This document shows, one piece after another, positions 56,680 through 64,000 of a stretch of 64,000 bases of DNA. The position numbers and the translations under genes were made by a program. The DNA is taken from positions 55,297 through 119,296 of the forward strand of contig CAVUSZ010000046.1 of NCBI GenBank assembly GCA_963744255.1, written 5' to 3'. Numbering within the stretch: position 1 is the first letter of the stretch; the number at the start of each line of letters is the position of its first letter. The notes beneath the pieces were generated by a model, which searched no databases, was not told the DNA's origin, and worked only from the letters and a program-made list of their open reading frames with translations. Source of the DNA: DATEDA01 sp963744255. Lineage in GTDB: Bacteria > Pseudomonadota > Gammaproteobacteria > Burkholderiales > SG8-39.

Positions 56680-57666
56680 TTACGCCTTGATGAAGGCGAG
56701 CAGGTCCTGGTTAATGACGTCGGCGTTGGTGGTAAGCATGCCGTGCGGGAAGCCGGGGTAGATCTTCAGCGTGGCACACTTGAGGAGTTTGGCCGAGAGC
56801 AGAGCGGCATCCTTGTACGGCACGATCTGGTCGTCGTCTCCGTGCATCACGAGCGTGGGTACGTCGATGCTTTTCAGATCCTCGGTGAAGTCCGTTTCGG
56901 AGAACGCCTTGATGCCATCGTAGTGGGCCTTGACTCCGCCCATCATGCCTTGGCGCCACCAGTTCTCGATCACGCCTTCCAGCGGGTTCGCGCCCGGCCG
57001 GTTGAACCCGTAGAAGGGGCCGGCCGGGAGGTCGCGATAGAACTGGGCGCGATTGGCGGCGAGGCTCTTGCGGAGTCCGTCGAACACCTCGATCGGCAGG
57101 CCACCGGGGTTGCTCGGCGTCTTCACCATCATTGGCGGCACGGCGGACATTAGCACAGCCTTGGCGACCCGCCCCTTGCCATGGCGCGCAACGTAGCGCG
57201 CCACTTCGCCGCCGCCGGTCGAGTGGCCGATGTGCACGGCGTTGCGCAGATCCAGATGCTCGATGACCGCAGCCGCGTCAGCGGCGTAGTGATCGATGTC
57301 GTGCCCATCCGCTCCCTGGCTCGAGCGTCCGTGGCCGCGGCGATCGATGCCGATGACCCGGTAGCCCTGCTGGAGGAAAAACAGCATCTGGGCATCCCAG
57401 TCGTCCGAGCTGAGGGGCCAGCCGTGGTGGAAGACGATGGGTTGGCCCTGGCCCCAGTCCTTGTAGAAGATCTGAACGCCATCTTTGGTCGTGATCGTGC
57501 TCATGGTTTCGGTTCCTTTGCTTCGGTTGGAAGGAGCGGTTGCTGCGCGGACCTGGCCCGCTGTGATGACCGCCGGCAGAGCTGCTGCAACGGCGATGCC
57601 CAAGCTGCTGATCAGCATCTCGCGGCGGGACTCCCCAACGGCGCTGAGTTGATCGGTGTTTGTCAT
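56680..57666 (-). CDS. alpha/beta hydrolase, non-heme chloroperoxidase-like (copy 2, with Tat-type leader)
   Basis: The 328-residue protein equals copy 1 at 51.4-52.2 kb plus a 54-residue N-terminal leader. The leader has SRREMLISSLGIAVAAALP and ends near VRAATAP, a twin-arginine-type signal. The catalytic motifs GHSTGGGE, DDQIVPY and FPHGMLTTN are intact. ATG 57666 overlaps the stop of a truncated hydrolase frame (ATGA). An internal ATG at 57504 corresponds to the start of copy 1. Confidence 0.88.
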   Translation of the reverse strand: MTNTDQLSAVGESRREMLISSLGIAVAAALPAVITAGQVRAATAPSNRSKGTETMSTITTKDGVQIFYKDWGQGQPIVFHHGWPLSSDDWDAQMLFFLQQGYRVIGIDRRGHGRSSQGADGHDIDHYAADAAAVIEHLDLRNAVHIGHSTGGGEVARYVARHGKGRVAKAVLMSAVPPMMVKTPSNPGGLPIEVFDGLRKSLAANRAQFYRDLPAGPFYGFNRPGANPLEGVIENWWRQGMMGGVKAHYDGIKAFSETDFTEDLKSIDVPTLVMHGDDDQIVPYKDAALLSAKLLKCATLKIYPGFPHGMLTTNADVINQDLLAFIKA

Positions 57667-57782
57667 GCCGGCTCTCCCGGCTCGGAGTTCAGTGGCCAGC
57701 CTTGCGAAAACGTTACGACCGGGCCCGTATCCCAATTCTTGTAATGAATTTCAGTGCCAACAGCAGTGCCAATTGCGGTCAT
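57663..57782 (-). pseudogene. third alpha/beta hydrolase, N-terminal scrap
   Basis: ATG 57782 opens TAIGTAVGTEIHYKNWDTGP then VVTFSQGWPLNSE, the first strands and oxyanion loop of the same enzyme family. It is then cut and stops at 57663, overlapping the start of copy 2. About 39 codons remain. Confidence 0.7.
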
Positions 57783-58009
57783 TGCGCGAGTTCCTTTTCC
57801 GTGTTTGGAGCGCTGAGGGCGGCGGGAGGGCGCCGTGCGGCGACAGATGACCGACACCTCGTTGAATTCTCCGTGACGGCAGCATAGGCATAGCCATTCA
57901 TGGCTGAAGAAGCGCCGCATTGCAGCTCTTGCATGGCGGTAGTTGGATCCGGGGGCATTTCGGCTCGGTTTCACGAACGCGCGCGGGCGCTACCTCGGTA
58001 GCGCGGGTG

Positions 58010-58250
58010 CTACGCCGGTAGTCGAGAGCCTGGGTTACGGGCGGAATGCGGTGAGCGCGAACGGCGCTCGAGCTCAGGCGGCGCCGGCTTCGTCCGGCGC
58101 TCGATCGCGAGCGGCCGGGATCGCTGGAGCAGTTGCCTGAGCGAGTCGAGCCTCGACGCCGGCGCGCGGAGCAGCACGACGTAGCGGCCGTCCGCGATCG
58201 CCGCCTGCAACCGGTGGACGCCTTCGCCCGGGACGGCCGCTTATGGCGGT
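58010..58250 (-). other. possible eroded reading frame after the exporter
   Basis: The minus-strand frame holds a protein-like piece, AAIADGRYVVLLRAPASRLD then SLRQLLQRSRPLAIERR, with no good start codon. It overlaps the extended end of the exporter frame. It may be the tail of a lost gene. Confidence 0.3.
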
Positions 58251-60095
58251 AACCGATCCGCTGAAGCGCCGGCTAGATGCGTTTCGCGGGATCGACGCCG
58301 CGAGCGCCGCGCCCGCCGCGGCGGTGACGGCGAGCGTCCCGAACACCGCCTCGAAGGCGCGGCTCAACTGAGCGGCGACGGCCGCCCGCTCGGCGGGCGC
58401 CACCTGCTGGAGCGCGGCGTCGCCGAGCTCCGCGGCCCCCGGCAGCAGCGCGGCGATGCCGCTGTCGGCCCCGCCCGCGACGGCGAAGAGCACGGCGCCG
58501 ATCACCACCGAGCCGATGGCGCCGCCGACCGAACGGCTCACCGACACGCTGGCGGTGGCGGCGCCGAGGGCGGTGGTGCCCGCGGTGTCCTGCACGATGA
58601 TCTGCATCGCCGGCATGACCGTCCCCATGCCGGCCGCAGCCGCGACGATCAGGACCAGCACGAGCCAGGCGGGCGCGCTGTGCATCGTTGCGGCGAGCGC
58701 GACGAACGCGACGGCGGAGGTCGCGAGCCCGGCCGAGGGGAACACCGTCAGACGTCCGCTGCGGCTGATCGCGCGGCCGGTCAGCGTCGACGAGACCGCG
58801 ATCGCGAGCGTGATCGGCAGCAGGAGCAGCCCCGACTCGCCCACGGCGAAGCCGCGCACGAGCTGGAGGTAGAGCGGGAGGTAAAGGATCGTTCCGAAGA
58901 GCGTAGCGGCGAACAGCACCACTGTGGCGTTGGCGCGGAGAATTGCGGGGATCGCGAGCAGGGGCAGGGGGATCAGCGGGTCCGTCGCGCGACGCTCCCA
59001 CCATACGAGCGCTGCCAGAGCGACCGCCGCGACCAGCAGCAGGACGTAGAGCGCGGGCGCCGTCCACGGGAAGCGATGCCCGGCCGACGCGAGCGCGTAG
59101 AGCCCGAGCGTGCCGCCGGTGACGAAGAGCAGCGTACCCGGCAGATCGAAGCGGAACGGCGCCGACGTAGGCACCCGGGCGCCTACCCGGAGCGCGAGCA
59201 CCGCTGCGGCGATCCCGAGCGGGAGGTTGATCGCGAACACCCAGCGCCAGCCGAGATGCTGGGTGAGATAGCCGCCCAGCACCGGCCCGACCGTGCTCGC
59301 GACCGCGAAGACGGTGGCGAAGTATCCCTGGTAGCGCCCGCGGTCGCGCGGCGGCACCGACTCGCCGATGAGCGCCTGCGCGAGCGTCATCAGGCCGCCC
59401 CCGCCGAGGCCCTGTAGCGCTCGCGCGCCGATGAGCTGCGGCATCGTCTGCGCGAGCGCGCACAGCGCCGAGGCCGCGGTGAAGACGGCGAGCGCGGCGA
59501 GCAGCATCCGGCGCCGGCCGAACCGGTCGCCGAGGTGGCCATACATCGGCGCGGCGGTCGTGGCGGCGAGGAGGTAGGCCGCCGCCAGCCACGACGCGTG
59601 CTCCAGGCCGCCGAGCGCGCCGACGATGGCCGGGATGGCCGCGGCGAGAATCGTCTGATCGAGCGCGGCGAGCAGCATCGCGACCATCACGCCGGGGAAC
59701 ACCGACAGGAAGGCGCGACGCTCGTCGACGAGCGCCGCGGGCGTGCTGGCGCGCGCTGGCATAGCGCTTCTCAATTGCGCGAAGCGCGCGCTGCGCGAGC
59801 CAACCGTGGACCCGCTCCGGCAAGCCGGCCCGTCATGGCTCACCCGCCGAACGAGCAGCGTAACCGCCGCTATCGCCGCCGCGAGAACGACCGCGGCGCT
59901 CGCGCCGAGGCCGGAAATGAGCGCCGCAGCGCCGACGAGCGCTGGCAGCCACAAGCATGGGGTTCGCGCCCACGCACTGGGCGTGGCCGCGCGCGTTCGC
60001 GGCGGCCGGTCGTCGCCGCGAGGCATCAGGCCGGCTAGCCGGGCGACAACGGTCCCGAGTGCGAGCAGTAGGGCCGTGTCGCCGGCATGGGTCAT
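58074..60095 (-). CDS. MFS exporter (DHA2, 14-helix EmrB/QacA type) with N-terminal membrane extension
   Basis: The transporter part (from about residue 112) has PGVMVAMLLAALDQTILAAA, LGDRFGRRRMLL (motif A), ALQGLGGGGLMTLAQALIGE (motif C region) and 14 helices, as in multidrug exporters. The first 111 residues hold two to three extra hydrophobic segments. ATG 60095 overlaps the stop of the response regulator gene, so this start is coupled. ATG 59762 is an alternative start for a plain MFS. After AALAASIP the frame runs on with low-complexity residues; one missing base near 58289 would give the expected short end at 58273. Confidence 0.85.
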   Translation of the reverse strand: MTHAGDTALLLALGTVVARLAGLMPRGDDRPPRTRAATPSAWARTPCLWLPALVGAAALISGLGASAAVVLAAAIAAVTLLVRRVSHDGPACRSGSTVGSRSARFAQLRSAMPARASTPAALVDERRAFLSVFPGVMVAMLLAALDQTILAAAIPAIVGALGGLEHASWLAAAYLLAATTAAPMYGHLGDRFGRRRMLLAALAVFTAASALCALAQTMPQLIGARALQGLGGGGLMTLAQALIGESVPPRDRGRYQGYFATVFAVASTVGPVLGGYLTQHLGWRWVFAINLPLGIAAAVLALRVGARVPTSAPFRFDLPGTLLFVTGGTLGLYALASAGHRFPWTAPALYVLLLVAAVALAALVWWERRATDPLIPLPLLAIPAILRANATVVLFAATLFGTILYLPLYLQLVRGFAVGESGLLLLPITLAIAVSSTLTGRAISRSGRLTVFPSAGLATSAVAFVALAATMHSAPAWLVLVLIVAAAAGMGTVMPAMQIIVQDTAGTTALGAATASVSVSRSVGGAIGSVVIGAVLFAVAGGADSGIAALLPGAAELGDAALQQVAPAERAAVAAQLSRAFEAVFGTLAVTAAAGAALAASIPRNASSRRFSGSVTAISGRPGRRRPPVAGGDRGRPLRRAAPRAGVEARLAQATAPAIPAARDRAPDEAGAA

Positions 60096-60860
60096 ATCGA
60101 GTAGACCACCTCGACCGGGACGCTGAACACGTAGCCTATGCCACGCTTCGTGCAGATGTAACGCGGGGCCGTGGGATCGGGCTCGATCTTCCGGCGGATG
60201 CGCAGGATCTGGACGTCCACCGAGCGGTTGTAGACGTCGTCGTTGTGCAGCCTGGACAGATCAAGCAGCTGCTCGCGGCTCAGCACCCGTTGCGGCGCGC
60301 CAAGCAGGGCGACGAGCAGATGGAACTCCCCGCGGCCGAGCGGGACCGGCCGGCCGTCGGGTGCGACCAGCTGGCGGGTGCCGAGCTTGAGCTCCCAGCT
60401 GTCGAACCGGTACGCGCACGCCCTGCGGCCGGCCCTGGCGCACTTCGGCGTGCCGGCGGCGTAGCACCGTGCGGACGCGGGCGAGAAGCTCGCGCGGAAT
60501 GAACGGCTTGGTGAGGTAATCGTCGGCACCGAACTCCAGGCCCATGATGCGGTCGGCGTCGTCGCGCCGTCCGGTGAGGATGATGACCGGAATCGTCGAG
60601 GCGGCGCGCAGCTCGCGCATCAGGTCCATGCCGTCCTCGGACCGGAGCCGCAGGTCGAGGATCACGAGATCGACCGTTTCCCGCTCGAGGACCTCGGTCA
60701 TGCCGCGGCCGTCGAGGACCGTCGTGACGCGCACGTCGTTCTCCGCGAGGTAATCGGCGATGAGCTTGCCCATCGCCGGATCGTCGTCGACGGCGAGGAC
60801 GTGCGGCTGCCCCGCCTGCAAGTCGCGCAATTCCAAGTCCATAATCGCTGGTGCGTTCAT
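60092..60860 (-). CDS. OmpR-family response regulator, one frameshift
   Basis: The receiver domain (about residues 18-130) has HVLAVDDDPAM with the acidic pocket, phospho-Asp in VDLVILDLRLRSEDG and the KPF switch Lys in DDYLTKPFIPREL. A winged-helix domain follows in another frame (RFDSWELKLGTRQL, NRSVDVQILRIRRKIE). One extra base near 60430 splits them. It is divergent from a second, similar regulator, and coupled to the MFS gene. Confidence 0.88.
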
Positions 60861-61018
60861 CGGACTGACTCCCGGTGCAGGAAATCGAACGAACGGAGGG
60901 CTGCCAAGCGGCGTCTGCCGCGCCAGCCCGAGATTGATGATGAGCGGTTCAAGACATGCCTCTCCGCGACAACGCACCCCGAGTCTGGGTCCGCGGCTTG
61001 CCGGCGGATGTCCGGAGA

Positions 61019-61053
61019 GTTACGGCTGTAACGCGTTCGGAATGCAGCCGTAA
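61019..61053. promoter_or_regulatory. palindromic operator candidate between two divergent response regulator genes
   Basis: GTTACGGCTGTAAC (61019-61032) is a perfect 5-bp dyad with a 4-base spacer. TTACGGCTG is also repeated inverted as CAGCCGTAA at 61045-61053. It lies in the 275-base gap serving both regulator genes. Confidence 0.55.
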
Positions 61054-61135
61054 GATGGCCCGGCAACACTCGGTTCGAGGCGGAGGGGGAGCTCGCGCCC
61101 CCCGTGGGCCGCCCCTGCTCGCCGCGCCCGCTGAC

Positions 61136-61877
61136 ATGGACATGACCGCCTCGAGCCAACCGCACATCCTCGTAATCGACGACGATCCGGCCATGCGCAA
61201 GCTCATGGCCGACTACCTGGCCGAGAATGAGCTTCGCGTCAGCGCGGTCGCCACCGGCGCGGAGATGCAGCAGGTGCTCGCCGAGCACGCGATCGACCTC
61301 GTCGTCCTCGACCTCCGCCTCGGCGCGGAGGACGGCATGCAGCTCGCGCAGAAGCTGCGCGAGGAATCCGCAATCCCGATCGTCATGGTCACCGGCAAGC
61401 GGGAGGAAGCCGATCGCGTGATGGGGCTCGAGCTGGGCGCCGACGACTACATCGTCAAGCCCTTCAGCACGCGCGAGCTCCTCGCCCGGATCCGGGCTGT
61501 GCTGCGGCGCTACCAGACGGCCCAGGCGCTGCTGCCGGGACGCGATGTGCGCGCCGCGCCTACCGGTTTTCCGGCTGGGAGCTCAACGTCCGCAGCCGCA
61601 GGCTGACCGACCCCGAGGGTAGCCGGGTCGAGCTGTCGACCGGCGAATTCAACCTGCTGCTCGCCTTCTGCGCGGCGCCCTTCCGAGTGCTGACGCGCGA
61701 CCAGCTGCTGGATCTGTCGCGCCTGCACGGGGCGGACGAGGTCTACGATCGCTCCATCGACGTCCAGATCCTCAGGCTGCGGCGTAAGATCGAGGTCAAC
61801 CCGGCCGGCCCGAGTTCATCAAGACCGAGCGCGGCGCCGGATACGTCTTCAGCGTGCCGGTCGAAGCGCTGCACTGA
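61136..61877 (+). CDS. OmpR-family response regulator, two frameshifts
   Basis: The receiver part is close to that of the divergent regulator: HILVIDDDPAMRKLMADYLA, phospho-Asp in LVVLDLRLGAEDG, and DDYIVKPFSTREL. The winged helix follows after a shift near 61555 (YRFSGWELNVRSRRL, DRSIDVQILRLRRKIE). The last strand follows after another near 61807 (EFIKTERGAGYVFSVPVEAL). Repaired length is about 247 residues. The two regulators look like paralogues. Confidence 0.87.
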
Positions 61878-61902
61878 CCCGGGGTCGCTCGGGGATCGCG
61901 GC

Positions 61903-63062
61903 CTAGGCGACGCTCCGGGCGGCAGAAGCCCGGCGGAGCAGCCCGGCCTCGTCGTCGATCACGCGCGGCGCGGGCCGCGGCTCGCGCGCCCGATACACGC
62001 GCACACCGGCCCCGGGATTCGCGCCGACAGGCCAGTCGCGGCGGTTGGCAATGCGCAGGCCGTCGGCGTAACCGCTCCGCCACCGTTCCGCCACGGAGGC
62101 GCGCGAGAACTCGTACTCGGCGGACACCGGCTCGTCGGCAGCGGCGCGACGGACCAGGTGCACGACGTCGACGGTCGGCGGGTCGGCCAGGCGACGAAGC
62201 GCCTCCAGGTCCGGATCCTGCCGTAGCCTGCGCGGCAGCTTCTCGATCAGCCGATCGAGCGATTGCCGCAGGCGCGGGGCGGTGTGCGCCGAATCGGCGT
62301 CGAAGCGGGTCCGGCTCGCATAGGCGATCTCCTTGCGTCGCCGCCTGACGCCGTCGAGGTCGGTGGGCAACACGCCGCGCGCGCTGTAGAGGTCGACCTG
62401 GAAGGCGAGGGTGTCCGCGCGGGGCCGGTCGTCGAGGACGTACTGGATCGGCGTGTTGTTCACGATGGCGCCGTCCCAGTAGAACGCGCCGTCGACTTCC
62501 ACCGGCGGCAGGCCCGGCGGCAGCGCGCAGCTCGCCACGATGTGCTCCGCGCGAATTGCTCGATCCCGGCTGTCGAAATACGCTCAGTCTCGGTGGCCAT
62601 GTCGACCGCGCCGACCGACAGGCGGGTTTCGCGCGCATTGACGCGGTCGAAATCGACGAGCCGCTCCAGCGTATCGTGCAGCGCGGCGGTGTCGTAGATC
62701 GACTGCTGCGGGCGGACGCTGGGCGCGAAAAAGCCCGGCACGCCGTAGAGCGTGGCGCGCAGCGCGCTTCCCTGCTGATAGGCGGTCCGCCAGGGCCCGG
62801 GAGGCGGGGCGGGCATCGCGCCGAGATCGGACGAAACGAGATCCCAGAACTCGCGCAGGCGCTCCACCCGCCGCTCGGGCGGATTGCCCGCAATGATCGC
62901 GGCATTGAGGGCCCCGATCGAGACGCCGACGAGCCAGTCCGGCGCGTAGCCGAGCTCGGCCAGCGCCTCGTACACGCCCGCCTCGTACGCGCCGAGCGCG
63001 CCGCCGCCCTGCAGCGCCAGCGCGACGCGCTCGTGGCGTCGGTCGAATAGACGATCTTTCAC
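61903..63062 (-). CDS. patatin-like phospholipase, one frameshift
   Basis: The enzyme has the glycine-rich oxyanion loop LQGGGALGAYEAGV, nucleophile GVSIGALNAA (GxSxG) and catalytic Asp in WDGAIVNNTPIQY, all patatin marks. The frame breaks near 62582 by one missing base (DMATETER then YFDSRDRAIRAEHI). Repaired length is about 386 residues. GTG 63062 is the likely start. Such enzymes in betaproteobacteria often act on phospholipids or in polyhydroxybutyrate metabolism. Confidence 0.87.
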
Positions 63063-63134
63063 GCAAGGATCTCCGGATCGCAAGGACACATGACCGATCC
63101 TGAGCCGGCTCGCCTGCGCGCGCATTTCGGGGCG

Positions 63135-63170
63135 GGTTACGGCGGAAACGTGGCTTGCTAAGGCGGTTAC
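63135..63170. promoter_or_regulatory. GGTTAC direct repeat upstream of the patatin gene
   Basis: GGTTAC at 63135-63140 and 63165-63170, 30 bases apart (about three helical turns), in the gap before the patatin start. Each is followed by a GC-rich NGC motif like that in the operator between the two regulators. Confidence 0.4.
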
Positions 63171-63230
63171 TGCGCCAACCGGGCGCCACGCTCCCGGCGC
63201 TCCGTGAGCGCCGCGACCGGAGGCCGGCGG

Positions 63231-64000
63231 TCAGGCGCGCGCGTGGATGACGCGCGCGAGCGCCTCGGCGATGTCCCGGCTGACGAGCGGCTTGCGCAGG
63301 ATGTCCGACACCCCGGCCGCGCGCGCCCGGTCCGTGAGTTGCGGCCCGCTGTATCCGCTCATGAGGACGATGGGGATGTCGGCGCGCAGGCGGCGGATCT
63401 CGCGCGCCAGATCCGTGCCGGTCAGGTCCGGCATCGTTTCATCGGTGAGGACGATGTCGTAGCGCTCCGGTTCGGCGCGGAACGCCGCGAGCGCGTCCAC
63501 ACTCGAGCTGAAGCCGACCGGCTCGTAGCCAAGCCCCGCCAGCATCTCTTCGGCGACGTTCACGAGCGGGCGTTCGTCGTCCACGATCATCACCGCCTCG
63601 CCGTTCCCGTGCGGCAGCAGGCCGGCGGCGTCCACCACGCGTGCCGGGGCCTCGCCGGAGGCGGGGAGCCAGACCGTGAACGTGGTGCCGGCGCCTTCGC
63701 GGGTGTCCACGTCCACCGCGCCGCCGAAGTCGGCGACGATGCCGTACACCAGCGAGAGTCCGAGACCCGTGCCTTCGCCGACCCGCTTCGTAGTGAAGAA
63801 CGGGTCGAAGATGCGTTCCCGCACCGCGGGCGGGATGCCGCTTCCGGTGTCGGTCACCTGCAACCGAACGTAGGGCCCGGGGGCGGGCGTGCCATGCGCG
63901 AGCTCGCGCGCCTCGTCGATGTCGGTGCGTTCGAGCGTGACGGACAGGACGCCGCCGTTCGGCATGGCCTGGACCGCGTTGGTACAGAGGTTCATCGTCA
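63231..64000 (-). CDS. hybrid sensor histidine kinase, C-terminal part (window edge)
   Basis: The visible part has the histidine-kinase ATPase domain: N box NLCTNAVQAMPNGGVL, G1 DTGSGIPPAVRERIFDPFF and G2 GTGLGLSLVYGIV. A C-terminal receiver domain follows (VMIVDDERPLVN, phospho-Asp in DIVLTDETMPDLTG, KPL Lys). The sensor and the phospho-His lie beyond base 64000. It may feed the two response regulators next door, but that is inference. Confidence 0.92.
   Translation of the reverse strand, partial: TMNLCTNAVQAMPNGGVLSVTLERTDIDEARELAHGTPAPGPYVRLQVTDTGSGIPPAVRERIFDPFFTTKRVGEGTGLGLSLVYGIVADFGGAVDVDTREGAGTTFTVWLPASGEAPARVVDAAGLLPHGNGEAVMIVDDERPLVNVAEEMLAGLGYEPVGFSSSVDALAAFRAEPERYDIVLTDETMPDLTGTDLAREIRRLRADIPIVLMSGYSGPQLTDRARAAGVSDILRKPLVSRDIAEALARVIHARA

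Overview
The window is a G+C-rich (roughly two thirds by eye) chromosomal segment of a proteobacterium. It is most likely a betaproteobacterium: gene orders such as exbB-exbD-lpxK-Trm112-kdsB-adk, mutL-miaA and crp-ftsK-lolA-rarA-serS, and a complete tctCBA set, are typical of that class. No 16S rRNA is present, so nothing finer is claimed.

Region 1 (1-38.4 kb) is dense core genome. It holds a proton-channel pair (exbB partial, exbD), lipid A/KDO genes (lpxK, kdsB), adk, a membrane pyrophosphatase whose reading frame runs into an OmpA-like domain after a one-base shift, gamma-glutamyltransferase, and DNA/tRNA maintenance genes (mutL, miaA, a mug-type glycosylase, ybaK). These are followed by dedA, a tripartite tricarboxylate transporter, amiC-tsaE divergent from queG, an ECF sigma module, an ABC-F ATPase, rhlE, an SDR, soluble ppa, glnB, an Smr protein, trxB, an orphan TpsB porin, a Crp/Fnr regulator, ftsK-lolA-rarA and serS.

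Region 2 (38.45-45 kb) starts at a tRNA-Ser(CGA) gene. It is a patchwork of broken genes: the C-terminal part of a tyrosine integrase, the tail of an alpha/beta hydrolase, an IS3-type end, a cut GlcG-like protein, an RHS scrap, the front of ctaB joined to the back of a patatin lipase, and an AraC tail. Intact-looking accessory genes lie among them (a HigB/HigA-type toxin-antitoxin pair, a small lipoprotein, an AraC regulator, a small hypothetical pair). This looks like an old, eroded integration island.

Region 3 (45-64 kb) is enriched in envelope and stress functions: katG, an Mla/MCE lipid transport operon, two near-identical chloroperoxidase-like hydrolases (one with a Tat-type leader, one without), a glycine-zipper lipoprotein, an alcohol dehydrogenase with its middle deleted, a scrap of a poxB-like enzyme, an ElaB-like protein, an MFS exporter translationally coupled to a response regulator, a second divergent response regulator, a patatin lipase and the end of a hybrid histidine kinase. 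A G/C-tract element occurs in two related copies (43.5 and 54.3 kb). A GGTTAC-type motif recurs around the two regulators and nearby genes.

Many conserved genes (hppA-OmpA, miaA, serS three times, katG twice, the MCE gene, both response regulators, the 63-kb patatin gene and others) are interrupted by single-base shifts. For essential genes such as serS this points to sequencing or assembly indels, not real decay. It limits how far any broken reading frame here can be trusted.
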